A DNA stretch of 64,000 nucleotides, from NCBI RefSeq assembly GCF_021412625.1, contig NZ_JAKCFI010000006.1, positions 248,001-312,000 of the forward strand, given 5' to 3'. The notes beneath the pieces are model-generated. The model worked only from the letters and a program-made list of their open reading frames with translations. It was not told the origin of the DNA and searched no databases. Both the position numbers and the translations under genes were made by a program. Source of the DNA: Myxococcus stipitatus. Lineage in GTDB: Bacteria > Myxococcota > Myxococcia > Myxococcales > Myxococcaceae. Position 1 is the first letter of the stretch. Each line of letters starts with the position of its first letter. Below, one piece after another: positions 14,354-23,344 of this stretch.

Positions 14354-15373
14354 TCAGCGCTCCGCCGATGCAGCCGCGTCCACGGCAACCGGACCTCTCC
14401 GACGGTGCTCCCTCCGGTACGTCCCCGGAGCGCGCCCGTCCCAGCGCTTGAAGGCCCGATTGAACGAGGCCTCGCTCTGGTAGCCGATGGTCGTCGCGAG
14501 CTCACTCAACGGGACGTCGCTCTCGCGAAGCAGCTGGGCGGCCTTCGTCATCCGCCACCGCGCCAGGTACTCCAACGGTGGCGTCCCGACGAGTTCCGTG
14601 AAGCGAGCGGCGAAGCCGGAGCGCGAGAGGGCCACGGCCGAGGCCAGGCTCTCGACGGTCCAGGGCGCGGCGAGGCGCTCGTGGATGAGCGAGAGGGCCT
14701 TGCGGACATGAGGGTCCGAGAGCGCGCACAACCCATGCTCCCGACACGGCCTCGTCGCGATGTGCGCCCGCAGGGCCTGCACGAGCAGGATGTCCGCGAG
14801 CCGGCTCATCACGACGGACGCCCCCGGACTGGACGACGCGCTCTCGGCGATGAGCAGTTGCGCCGTCGACGCCAGGGACGGGGCGAGCGCCGGGTCATCC
14901 GAGGCGATGTGGACGAGGCTCGGGAGTCGCTCGAACAGCAGCGCGCGTGGCGCGGCGCCGAACCGGAAGGCGCCCGAGACCATCGTGGTGCGTTCGCCAT
15001 CCCCTCCGAACCGGATCGGCCCCACCCCTCGGGCGGCCTTGCACTCCCCCTGCCCCAGAACGAGGAGCGGGCTCCCTTCCGCGTCGCGAATCGTGTGCGC
15101 GCCCCCATGCGGGAGCACGGCCAGGTCACCAGCCGACAAGGTGACCGCGCCCTCCATGCCCTCGACCTCCAGGCGAGCGCTCCCCCGCGCCAGCAGGAGC
15201 ATGCGCGCCACGGGCCTCTCGCAGAACTGGATGCCCCAGGGCGCGGACAGCTCGAACCGGCCATACATCACGGTCGACAAGCGCATCGTGTCCAGCACGT
15301 CGGCGAGGACATCCGAGCCCAGCTCGTCCACCGGGTCTGGACGCCCTGCAAATTCTTTTGGACTGGATGACAT
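14354..15373 (-). CDS. AraC family transcriptional regulator (cupin_6 type)
   Basis: 339 residues. N-terminal AraC_N/cupin_6 domain: STVMYGRFELSAPWGIQF, LLARGSARLEVEG, LSAGDLAVLPHGGAHTIRD. C-terminal AraC DNA-binding domain: WTVESLASAVALSRSGFAAR and PLSELATTIGYQSEASFNRA followed by FKRWDGRAPGTYRREHRR. Divergent from the alkene reductase, whose gene it probably controls, in response to a small molecule bound by the cupin. Start choice: ATG 15373 (MSSSPKEF) fits the family; an upstream ATG at 15409 has GGAG 9 bases before it but would overlap the reductase start codon. Confidence 0.88.
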   Translation of the reverse strand: MSSSPKEFAGRPDPVDELGSDVLADVLDTMRLSTVMYGRFELSAPWGIQFCERPVARMLLLARGSARLEVEGMEGAVTLSAGDLAVLPHGGAHTIRDAEGSPLLVLGQGECKAARGVGPIRFGGDGERTTMVSGAFRFGAAPRALLFERLPSLVHIASDDPALAPSLASTAQLLIAESASSSPGASVVMSRLADILLVQALRAHIATRPCREHGLCALSDPHVRKALSLIHERLAAPWTVESLASAVALSRSGFAARFTELVGTPPLEYLARWRMTKAAQLLRESDVPLSELATTIGYQSEASFNRAFKRWDGRAPGTYRREHRRRGPVAVDAAASAER

Positions 15374-15407
15374 GGCCCGTCCATAGCGACCGAGGCATTC
15401 CCTGGCC

Positions 15408-16496
15408 ATGCCAAATATCTCCAAGCTCCTGTCCCCCTTTCGCCTCGGCCGTCTCGAACTGAAGAACCGGATGGTCATGGCGCCCATGACCCGCAGCCGG
15501 GCGCTGGTCGACGGCAACGTGCCCACGCCCCTGGCGGTGCCCTACTACACGCAGCGCGCCTCCACGGGGCTCATCATCAGCGAGGCCACCCAGGTCAGCC
15601 CCCAGGGCGTGGGGTACGCGCGCACGCCGGGCATCCACTCCCCCGCGCAGGTCGCGGGCTGGAAGAAGATAACGGAGGCCGTCCACGCCGTGGGCGGAGT
15701 CCTCTTCGCGCAGCTGTGGCACGTCGGGCGCGTCTCCCATCCGGACTTCCATGAAGGCCGCCTGCCGGTGGCGCCGTCGGCGATCAGCGCCAACAAGGAG
15801 ATCTTCACCTACGAGGGGAAGAAGCGCTCCGTGACGCCGCGGGCCCTCGAGACCGAGGAGATTCCCGGCATCGTCGAACAGTTCCGCCGCGCGGCCGAGA
15901 ACGCCCTGGAGGCGGGCTTCGACGGCGTCGAGATTCATGGCAGCAATGGCTACCTGCTGGACCAGTTCCTCCGGGACGGCTCCAACCAGCGCACGGATGC
16001 GTATGGCGGCAGCATCGAGAACCGGGCGCGGTTCCCGCTGGAGGTGGCGCGAGCGGTGGCGGGCGTCTGGGGCCCCGAGCGGGTGGGGTACCGGCTCCTG
16101 CCCCAATCAACCCCCTACGCGAGCATGACGGACTCCACGCCCGTCGAGACGTTCACCTACATGGCGCGCGAGCTGAACCGCTTGGGGCTCGGCTACCTGC
16201 ACGTGACAGAGGCCGTGTCGGGCGAGGGCGTTCCGGCGCCGGAGCAGCGCATCTCCCCGCTGCTGCGCAAGGTGTTCCAGGGCGCCTTCATCGTCAACGG
16301 CGGCTACGACGCGCGAACCGGCGAGGCTGCGGTCGCCCAGGGCGAAGCCGACCTCGTGGCGTACGGCGCGCCATTCATCGCCAATCCGGACCTGCCGGAG
16401 CGATTCCGACACGGGGCCCCGCTCAACCCGGCGGATGCCTCCACCTTCTTCACGGGCGAAGAGAAGGGCTATCTCGACTATCCGACGCTGCGCTGA
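15408..16496 (+). CDS. Alkene reductase, Old Yellow Enzyme family
   Basis: 362 residues, full length for NemA-like OYEs. FMN-barrel signatures: LKNRMVMAPMTRSRA, FAQLWHVGRVSHPDF, the substrate-binding block EIHGSNGYLLDQFLRDGSNQ with the His/Asn pair, RTDAYGGSIENRARFPLEV and FIVNGGYD near the C-terminus. It should reduce activated alkenes or nitro compounds with NAD(P)H. ATG 15408 has GAGG about 10 bases upstream. Transcribed divergently from an AraC gene with only ~34 bp between start codons, implying shared control elements. Confidence 0.93.
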   Translation: MPNISKLLSPFRLGRLELKNRMVMAPMTRSRALVDGNVPTPLAVPYYTQRASTGLIISEATQVSPQGVGYARTPGIHSPAQVAGWKKITEAVHAVGGVLFAQLWHVGRVSHPDFHEGRLPVAPSAISANKEIFTYEGKKRSVTPRALETEEIPGIVEQFRRAAENALEAGFDGVEIHGSNGYLLDQFLRDGSNQRTDAYGGSIENRARFPLEVARAVAGVWGPERVGYRLLPQSTPYASMTDSTPVETFTYMARELNRLGLGYLHVTEAVSGEGVPAPEQRISPLLRKVFQGAFIVNGGYDARTGEAAVAQGEADLVAYGAPFIANPDLPERFRHGAPLNPADASTFFTGEEKGYLDYPTLR

Positions 16497-16688
16497 ACCC
16501 TGGAGCCCGTGCGTCTCCAGCCAACACGCGAGCATCGCCGCGAGCAGGTCATCGACCTGCCCGTGCCGATGCCGCGCGCCCCACGAGCGCACGCTGGACA
16601 TGCAACACGGTTGCTGGAGCTTCTCGGCACGAGGTACCGTGCGCTCGCGAATCCCGAGTGAAACAGCACGCCACCGAGAGCCGACAAC

Positions 16689-17867
16689 ATGAGAACGCTG
16701 CGTATCTGGATTCTGGGTGCACTGCTCACCAGCGGTTGCGCCACGGCCCCCGTGCCGCGTGAGACATCGTCCGTCCCGAACATCGCCGCCCTCGACGCCG
16801 AGGTGGCGCGGGCCATGGCCGCGACGGGCGCGAAGGGACTGGCCATCGCGGTCATCGACCACGGGGACGTGGTCGCGACACGGGCCTACGGCGCTCGCAA
16901 CGCGAAGGGAGAGCCGCTCCAGACGGACACGGTGATGTACGGCGCCTCCATCACCAAGACGGTCTTCGCCTACCTGGTGTCGCAGCTCGCGGACGAGAAG
17001 CGCCTGGACCTGGGGACCTCCATCGCCCAGTACCTGGAGAAGCCGCTGCCCGAGTATCCGGACGAGCGCCGCTACTCGACGTGGTCCCATCTCTCCGGGG
17101 ACGAGCGCTGGCGAGCCATCACCCCGCGCGTCCTGCTCACCCACAGCTCCGGCTTCGCCAACTTCGGCTTCCTCGAGCCCGACGGGAAGCTGCGCATCCA
17201 CTTCGCCCCCGGCAGCCGCTACGCGTACTCCGGCGACGGCATCATCCTGCTGCAGTTCGTGCTCGAACGCGGGCTCGGCCTGGACGTGGGCGCCGAGCTC
17301 CAGAAGCGGGTGTTCGACCGCTTCGGCATGCGCAACACGAGCATGGTCTGGCGCCCGGACTTCGCCAACAACCTCGCGGACGGCTGGATGCTCGATGGCG
17401 GCGTCGAACCCCATGACGAGCGCGGCACCGTGCGCGCGGCTGGCTCCATGGACACCACCATCGACGACCTCGCGCGCTTCGCCGCCGCGCTGGTGCGGGG
17501 CGAGGGCCTCTCTCCCCAGGCCTTCACCCAGATGACCTCGCCGCGGCTGCCCATCACCACCCGGAGCCAGTTCCCCACCCTCCAGGACGAGCTGCCTCCG
17601 GAGCAGCGCCGCGCGGGCCTCGCGGCCGGACTGGGCGTCGTCGTGTTCGACGGCCCGCAGGGACGCGGGTTCTTCAAGGGCGGCCACAACGAGAGCACCG
17701 GCAACACCCTGGTCTGCCTGCCTCGCGGCCAGCGCTGCGTCCTCATCCTGTCCAACGACGTCCGCGCGGAGCCGGCGTTCCCGCATCTGGTGCGCTTCGT
17801 GCTCGGCGACGCCGGCGTGCCCTGGGATTGGGAGTACGGCGACAAGGAGTTCTGGGACGGGCACTGA
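16689..17867 (+). CDS. Serine hydrolase lipoprotein, class C beta-lactamase fold
   Basis: 392 residues. Signal MRTLRIWILGALLTSGC with lipobox TSGC. Beta-lactamase/PBP-like domain from ~residue 35: SxxK motif in GASITKTVFAYL, second motif YAYSGDG (Tyr-Ser-Gly where many have Tyr-Ser-Asn), and FFKGGHNEST in the place of the KTG/HxG motif. LLTHSSGFANFGF is the usual family block. It is likely an esterase or D,D-peptidase-type enzyme on the envelope rather than a resistance enzyme. Stands alone; no BlaI-type operator near it. Confidence 0.88.
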   Translation: MRTLRIWILGALLTSGCATAPVPRETSSVPNIAALDAEVARAMAATGAKGLAIAVIDHGDVVATRAYGARNAKGEPLQTDTVMYGASITKTVFAYLVSQLADEKRLDLGTSIAQYLEKPLPEYPDERRYSTWSHLSGDERWRAITPRVLLTHSSGFANFGFLEPDGKLRIHFAPGSRYAYSGDGIILLQFVLERGLGLDVGAELQKRVFDRFGMRNTSMVWRPDFANNLADGWMLDGGVEPHDERGTVRAAGSMDTTIDDLARFAAALVRGEGLSPQAFTQMTSPRLPITTRSQFPTLQDELPPEQRRAGLAAGLGVVVFDGPQGRGFFKGGHNESTGNTLVCLPRGQRCVLILSNDVRAEPAFPHLVRFVLGDAGVPWDWEYGDKEFWDGH

Positions 17868-18053
17868 AGAGGACCCGGGAGCTGTCCCGATGAGGGCGGA
17901 CCGTCGTTCCGCCCCGGTTGAACCTCCCGGAGCGTCACGCCTCGATGGCGCGATGCGGCGATGCCCCGCTCGTCCCTGAATTCCGAAATGACCCGGTGTG
18001 GCTTACGCTAAGGCCCTTCCGCGGCGGAGCGCCGTTCGCGGGGAGGACGCGTT

Positions 18054-20915
18054 GTGCGCCAGCGTTACCGAGTTCCCCTCCTCTTCGCCTCCATCCTCGC
18101 CGTCTGCGCAATACTCTTGCTCTGGTTCCGGGTCCCCCCGAACACGCAGGGCTCCCCGACTCCCACGGCCCCCCTCGCGCCGCCCGCCGCCACCGTCGCC
18201 TCCTCCACCTCGCCTCGCGCGCCCGCCCCCGCCACTCCGTCCCTGGAGTCCCCCTCCTCACCAGCCGACGGCGCCTTCGTCGTGCGCGTCGTCGCCACCA
18301 CCGGCCCCGTCCCGGGCGCTCGCGTCCGCGCGTGGCTGCGCGTCGCCCACGAGGACGTCGAGGCCACCCCCTGGAGGCTCGCGAACGAGGGCACCACGGG
18401 CGCCGACGGCACGCTGCGCCTGCCCGCGGGCCCCGGCGACTACCTGCTCTCCGCCCACCTGACAGGTCACGCCCCCGCGCGTCGCGAGGCCACCCGCCCC
18501 GTGGGCGAGGCGGAGACCGCCGTGGAGCTGACCCTCGCCACCGGCGTGTCGCTCCACGGTCGCACCCTCGCGGAGGGCAGCGGCGAGCCCGTCCCCCTGG
18601 CGGACGTCACCCTGCGCCCCTACCCCGGCGCGGCCATCGCCTGGGCCGAGCCCACCTCCCTCCCCGAGGAGTCCGCCGTCGCCACGAGCGACGAGCGCGG
18701 CCGCTTCCAGTTCACCAACCTCGCCCCCGGCCGCTATGCCCTCGCCGCCGAGGCCCCCGGCTTCAGCCCCCGCCTGCTGCGCTTCCTCCAGGTGCCCACC
18801 GCCGGCGAGCTGGTCGTCGGCCTGTGGGGCGCGGGGACGCTGGAGGGCTTCGTCGTCGACGCCAGGGGCCAGCCCGTCGCCGGCGCGGAGGTCCTCGCCT
18901 CCGGCGGCCCCGCCCCCGTCCGCGCCACGACGAGCGAGGGCGGAGGCTTCGCGTTCGAGGTCCAGGCCGGCTCCTGGGTCCTCACCGCCCGACGCGCCGA
19001 CGCCGTGGGCCGACTGCCCGGTACCCTGTCCGTCGCGCCCGGCGAGACGCTGCGCGGCCTCACCGTGACGCTCGGCGCGGCGAGCGGACTCGAGGGCCGC
19101 GTCACCACCCCGGACGGCGCCCCCGTGCGCGACGCCACGCTCGTCGCGAGCCCCTCGCGAGCGAAGGGCGCGCTGGGCCGCGCCACCTCCGGCGGCGAGG
19201 GCATCTACCGCCTGGAGCTCCCCGCCGGGGACTACGACCTCGCCGTCCAGGCCCCCGGCTTCGCCACCACGCGCGTCACCGCCATCGTCGTCCCCTCCGG
19301 CGCCTTCGCCCCGCTCGACGTGAAGCTCGAGCCCGCCACGGCGGAGGTCGAGGGCACCGTGACGAACACCTCCGGCCAGCCCGTCGCTCACGCCGAGGTC
19401 CGCGCCGAGCAGCGCGAGGGCGGCGTCGCGCGCAGCACGCGCACGGACGAACAGGGCGCCTACCTGCTCACCGGCCTCGCCCCGGGGCCCACCTCCGTCC
19501 GCGCCCGGCGCGATGGCGTCCAGGGCTGGGCCCTCCGCGAGGGGACGCTCAAGTCCGGCGCGCGCGCCCGCATCGACCTGACGCTCGCCGAGTCCGGCAT
19601 GGTCCAGGGTCGCGTGACGCTCGCGTCCGGAGAGCCCGTGCCCGAGCCCGCCATCGTGCGCGCCATGCCTCGCGGCGCGCCCGGCGGCGGCGCGAACATG
19701 TCGTGGACGGAGACGGACGCCGAGGGCCTCTACCACCTGGAGCTGCCCGCGGGCGTGTACCAGCTCACCGCCGTGCTCCCCCGCGCGCGCTTCGTCTACT
19801 TCCACCAGGACGACCCGGCCGTCACCATCCAGGAAGGCAGCGCCATCCAGCAGGACCTGGTCCTCCTGGAGGAGCGCGGCATCACCGGCACCGTCCGCGA
19901 GTCCTCCGGCGCCCCCAGTCCCCTCGCCGTCGTCGCCGCCGTGCAGGGAGGCGACTTCCCCCTCACCGTGCGCGTGCTCGCGGACGAGGACGGCTCCTTC
20001 GCCATCCCCACGCGGCCGCCAGGCGCCCCGCCGCTCACGCAACTCGTCGCCCACAACGCCGGACGCGTGGCGCGCGTCGCGAACGTGAGCGAGGGCCGGG
20101 GCCCCGTGGAGCTGCGGCTCCAGCCCGCCGCCCACCTGCGCGGCCGCGTCGTCGCGCGCGCCGGCACGCCTCCTGACGGTTTCACCCTCACCCTCACCGA
20201 GGCGAACGGCGAGGAGCTGCCCTGGGCGAGCGCGGCCCTCACCACCCGCCAGTTCCCCGGCAGCACCTTCGAGCTGCGCGACGCCCCGGGCCAGCCGCTC
20301 CAGGTCTCCGTCCGCACCCGCGACGGCCGCTCCGGCGAGGCCCAGGTGACGCTGTCCCCCGGAGGGAGCGCGGACGTGGAGGTGCTCCTCACGCAGGGCG
20401 ACTCCTCCATCTCCGGCCGCGCCGTGTGGAGCCGCAACGGCGGCCCGGCCTCCGGCGTCGCCGTGTTCCTCGACCGGGCCGTGACGGCCAGCCCCGACAC
20501 CGTCACCACCGCCGACGGCCGCTTCCACCTGGACGCCGTCCGCCCCGGCGCGCACACCGTGCGCCTCATGCCCCCCGAGGGCCGCGTGGAGACGCGCGCG
20601 GTGAAGGTCGCGGAGGTCGAGGCCACCGACCTGGGCGACATCTCCGTCTCCCCTCGCCGCGCCACGCCCGGCACGCTGGGCGCCGGCTTCAGCGAGGACC
20701 GGGGCCATGTCTCCTTCGCGTGGCTCACCCCCGAGGGCCCCGCCGCGCGCGCGGGCATCGCCGTGGGAGACCGGCTCGTCGCCGTGGACGGCGTCGTCGT
20801 GCGCAACCGCACGGAGGCGGAGCTGCGCTCACGCGGCGCGCCGGGCTCGTCCGTCCGCCTGCGACTGGTGCGCGGCGGCGGCGAGCAGGAGCTCCAAGCC
20901 ACGCGCGCGGACTGA
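18054..20915 (+). CDS. Membrane-anchored CarboxypepD-regulatory repeat protein with C-terminal PDZ
   Basis: 953 residues. N-terminal transmembrane anchor VPLLFASILAVCAILLLWF, a Pro/Ala/Thr/Ser-rich spacer (~30-75), then about eight to ten CarboxypepD_reg/MSP-type beta-sandwich repeats recognisable by G-x-V-x-D-A-x-G-x-P-V-x-G-A and AGSWVLTARR/APGRYALAAEAPGF blocks. The C-terminus (~880-950: FAWLTPEGPAARAGIAVGDR, LVAVDGVVVRNR, SVRLRLVRGGGEQ) is a PDZ domain. Such proteins are envelope scaffold or adhesive proteins; ligands are unknown. GTG 18054 with GGGGAGG seven bases upstream. Very high GC opens long false frames on both strands. Confidence 0.85.
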   Translation: MRQRYRVPLLFASILAVCAILLLWFRVPPNTQGSPTPTAPLAPPAATVASSTSPRAPAPATPSLESPSSPADGAFVVRVVATTGPVPGARVRAWLRVAHEDVEATPWRLANEGTTGADGTLRLPAGPGDYLLSAHLTGHAPARREATRPVGEAETAVELTLATGVSLHGRTLAEGSGEPVPLADVTLRPYPGAAIAWAEPTSLPEESAVATSDERGRFQFTNLAPGRYALAAEAPGFSPRLLRFLQVPTAGELVVGLWGAGTLEGFVVDARGQPVAGAEVLASGGPAPVRATTSEGGGFAFEVQAGSWVLTARRADAVGRLPGTLSVAPGETLRGLTVTLGAASGLEGRVTTPDGAPVRDATLVASPSRAKGALGRATSGGEGIYRLELPAGDYDLAVQAPGFATTRVTAIVVPSGAFAPLDVKLEPATAEVEGTVTNTSGQPVAHAEVRAEQREGGVARSTRTDEQGAYLLTGLAPGPTSVRARRDGVQGWALREGTLKSGARARIDLTLAESGMVQGRVTLASGEPVPEPAIVRAMPRGAPGGGANMSWTETDAEGLYHLELPAGVYQLTAVLPRARFVYFHQDDPAVTIQEGSAIQQDLVLLEERGITGTVRESSGAPSPLAVVAAVQGGDFPLTVRVLADEDGSFAIPTRPPGAPPLTQLVAHNAGRVARVANVSEGRGPVELRLQPAAHLRGRVVARAGTPPDGFTLTLTEANGEELPWASAALTTRQFPGSTFELRDAPGQPLQVSVRTRDGRSGEAQVTLSPGGSADVEVLLTQGDSSISGRAVWSRNGGPASGVAVFLDRAVTASPDTVTTADGRFHLDAVRPGAHTVRLMPPEGRVETRAVKVAEVEATDLGDISVSPRRATPGTLGAGFSEDRGHVSFAWLTPEGPAARAGIAVGDRLVAVDGVVVRNRTEAELRSRGAPGSSVRLRLVRGGGEQELQATRAD

Positions 20916-20949
20916 CGGCGGCCCACCGCCGTGACGGCGAGGCCCCGCC

Positions 20950-21981
20950 CTACACCTTCTCCAACACGCGCGACAGCACGTGCGCGGTGAAGTTCACCAG
21001 CGGAATCACGCGCCGGTAGTCCATGCGCGTGGGGCCGATGACGCCCACGGTGCCCAGCACCTGGTCCTGCGTGCCGTAGGGGCTGGCGATGACAGACACG
21101 TCCCCCGCGGCGGAGAAGTCGCTCTCCGCGCCGATGAAGATCTGCATCTCGTTGGCGCGCTGCACCCGGTCCAGCAGCGTCAGCAGCTTGTTCTTCTCGT
21201 CCAGCGCCTTGAACAGGGCGCGCATGCGCTCCACGTCCGCGAACTCCGGCTGCTCCAGGAAGGAGCCGGTGCCCTGGATGAGCACGCGGTCCGTGGTGGG
21301 CAGGTCCGTGGCCGCCGCGCCCAGCTTCAGCGCCTTGGCCGTCAGCGCGTTGTAGAGCGCCTGCTCCTGGTCCATCTCCGTGCGGATGCGCTCACGCGCC
21401 TCCTCCAGCGGCACCTCGTGCAGCAGCTCCGACAGGTAGTTGCTCGCCTTGAGCAGCTCGTCCGAGGTGATGGGGAAGTCGACGGTGATGGCCTTGTTGT
21501 GCACCTGGCCGCTCTGGCCCACGAGGATGGCCAGCACCCGGTCCTCGCGCAGGCGCACGAATTCGATGCGGCGGAACACCGCGGTGTCCGGCCGGGGCGT
21601 GACGACCACGCCCGCGTGGCGCGTCAGCGAATGGAGGATGCGGCTGGCGTCCCCCAGCACCTCCTCCAGGTTCGCGTCGTGGAACAACCCGGCGTGGATG
21701 AACTCGCGGTCCTTCGGGGACGGGTCCTTCAGCTTGACCAGCGTGTCCACGTAGAACCGGTAGCCCGCGTCCGTGGGAATCCGCCCCGCGGACGTGTGCG
21801 GCTTGTCGAGGAAACCCAGCTCCTCCAGGTCGGCCAGCACGTTGCGCATGGTCGCCGAGGAGACCTCGAACCCAGGCCGACGGGCGAGCTGCTGGCTGCC
21901 CACGGGCCCGCCCGTGGAGATGTATTCCTGCACGACGGCTCGCAGGACTTCCTTCTCGCGCTCACCCAGCTCTTCCGACAT
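20950..21981 (-). CDS. hrcA: Heat-inducible transcription repressor HrcA
   Basis: 343 residues. N-terminal winged helix: MSEELGEREKEVLRAVVQEY, STGGPVGSQQLAR, SSATMRNVLADLEELGFLDK and HTSAGRIPTDAGYRFYVD, all hallmark HrcA blocks. The middle and C-terminal GAF-like region has NYLSELLHEVPLEEARER and DRVLIQGTGSFLEQPEF, IFIGAESDF, GVIGPTRMDYRRVIPLV. It represses chaperone genes by binding CIRCE and is inactivated on heat shock (known). No grpE/dnaK/dnaJ neighbour and no CIRCE element is seen here, so its targets lie elsewhere. ATG 21981 matches the family start; an upstream GTG four codons earlier is possible. Confidence 0.96.
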   Translation of the reverse strand: MSEELGEREKEVLRAVVQEYISTGGPVGSQQLARRPGFEVSSATMRNVLADLEELGFLDKPHTSAGRIPTDAGYRFYVDTLVKLKDPSPKDREFIHAGLFHDANLEEVLGDASRILHSLTRHAGVVVTPRPDTAVFRRIEFVRLREDRVLAILVGQSGQVHNKAITVDFPITSDELLKASNYLSELLHEVPLEEARERIRTEMDQEQALYNALTAKALKLGAAATDLPTTDRVLIQGTGSFLEQPEFADVERMRALFKALDEKNKLLTLLDRVQRANEMQIFIGAESDFSAAGDVSVIASPYGTQDQVLGTVGVIGPTRMDYRRVIPLVNFTAHVLSRVLEKV

Positions 21982-22195
21982 CCCCGCGTTCACGCTCCAG
22001 AGCCCACGGCCCTCGCCACCACAGGGCTCCTTCACGATTTTAGGGAAGCGCGACCGGAGGTTCAATCCAGGTCGCGCCGACAGCCGGCGCATGGCCCGCT
22101 CGATTCCCACGCGGAGCGACCAGGAAGCCGAGCGGGCGGAGGCGCGCACGCGGTGACATCCACCCGCACTGTACCGCCCCGGAGAATCGAGGACT

Positions 22196-23194
22196 GTGGG
22201 GTATGGCAATGCGCACATGGCTACCGGGGTATTCCGCCGCTACAAGCCGCGCACCGTGTCCGCCTCGACCGCCACCTCGCCAACATCCACCGCGCTCCCC
22301 GTCCCATCCCCCGCCCAACCCACCCCGGAGGCTGGCCCCCACCGGGGGATGCTCATCCTCTGTCTGCTGACGCTCTATCTCATCTGGGGCTCCACCTACC
22401 TGGCGGGTCGCTGGATGCTGCAGAGCGGCCTGCCGCCCTTCCTGAGCGCCGGGTTCCGCTTCTGCGTGGCGGGCGCGCTGCTGTTCACCGTGCTGAGGAT
22501 GCGGGGCGCCCCCCTGCCCACCGCGCGACAGTGGCGCTCCAGCGCGGTGGTGGGCCTGCTCCTGCTGACCATCGGCAGCGGGGGCGTCGTCTTCGCGCAG
22601 CAGTGGGTGCCGTCCGGCATGGCGGCGCTGGTGGTGGGCAGCCTGCCCATCTGGTCCGCCCTGTTCGGAGGACTCTTCGGCCAGTGGCCGGGCACGCTGG
22701 AGCGCTGGGGGCTGGCGCTGGGCTTCGGCGGCATCGTCCTGCTCAACCTCGGCGGCAGCCTGGGCGCCGAGCTGGGCCCCACGCTGGTGCTGATGGCGGC
22801 GCCCATGAGCTGGGCGTTCGGCTCCATCCTCAGCCGGCGCATGGAGCTGCCCCGGGGGATGATGGCGTCCGCGGCGCAGATGCTGTGCGGCGGCGCGCTG
22901 ATGCTGGCCTTCGGCCTGCTCCGGGGCGAGCACATCGCCGAGGTGCCGAGCACGCGCGGCATCCTCTCGCTGCTCTACCTCATCACCTTCGGCTCGCTCA
23001 TCGGCTACAGCGCCTACGGCTACCTGCTGCGCCATGCCAGCCCCTCGCTCGCCACCAGCTACGCGTACGTCAACCCGGTGGTGGCGGTGGGCCTGGGCTC
23101 GCTCCTGGCCGGTGAGACGATGAGCCCCCAGGCCTGGGGCGCGATGGCCGCCATCCTCGGCGCCGTCGTGTTGCTGACACGCAAGCGCCGCTGA
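22196..23194 (+). CDS. EamA/DMT family transporter (YedA-like)
   Basis: Up to 332 residues with ten predicted transmembrane segments in two EamA halves; recognisable blocks are LYLIWGSTYLAGRWML, LPPFLSAGFRFCVAGALLF, GMAALVVGSLPIWSALFGG, and in the second half GSLIGYSAYGYLLRH, ATSYAYVNPVVAVGLGSLLA and AILGAVVLLTRKR. An inner-membrane exporter of amino acids or metabolites; substrate unknown. It has a ~45-residue Ser/Thr/Pro-rich cytoplasmic N-terminus. GTG 22196 is used; ATG 22217 (MATGVF) is an equal alternative, neither with a strong ribosome site. Divergent from hrcA. Confidence 0.88.
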   Translation: MGYGNAHMATGVFRRYKPRTVSASTATSPTSTALPVPSPAQPTPEAGPHRGMLILCLLTLYLIWGSTYLAGRWMLQSGLPPFLSAGFRFCVAGALLFTVLRMRGAPLPTARQWRSSAVVGLLLLTIGSGGVVFAQQWVPSGMAALVVGSLPIWSALFGGLFGQWPGTLERWGLALGFGGIVLLNLGGSLGAELGPTLVLMAAPMSWAFGSILSRRMELPRGMMASAAQMLCGGALMLAFGLLRGEHIAEVPSTRGILSLLYLITFGSLIGYSAYGYLLRHASPSLATSYAYVNPVVAVGLGSLLAGETMSPQAWGAMAAILGAVVLLTRKRR

Positions 23195-23344
23195 GCGCGA
23201 GCCTCGGACGAGGGAGGCCGGACCGCCTCCGGGGTTCCGGTCGAGGACACTCCGTGCTCACCGGCAATCACCTTCTGTATCAGGCGGGCTCGCGCGACAC
23301 GGGGGGCTTGACGCTGGTGCCCGCCCTGGCTGTTTAACGGAGCC

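Noticed and set aside
18258-20708. Minus-strand 816-codon frame opposite the CarboxypepD-repeat gene
   Set aside because: Low-complexity Gly/Ala/Asp shadow of a GC-rich gene.
20950-22218. CIRCE operator (TTAGCACTC-N9-GAGTGCTAA) near hrcA
   Set aside because: Looked for on both sides and not found.
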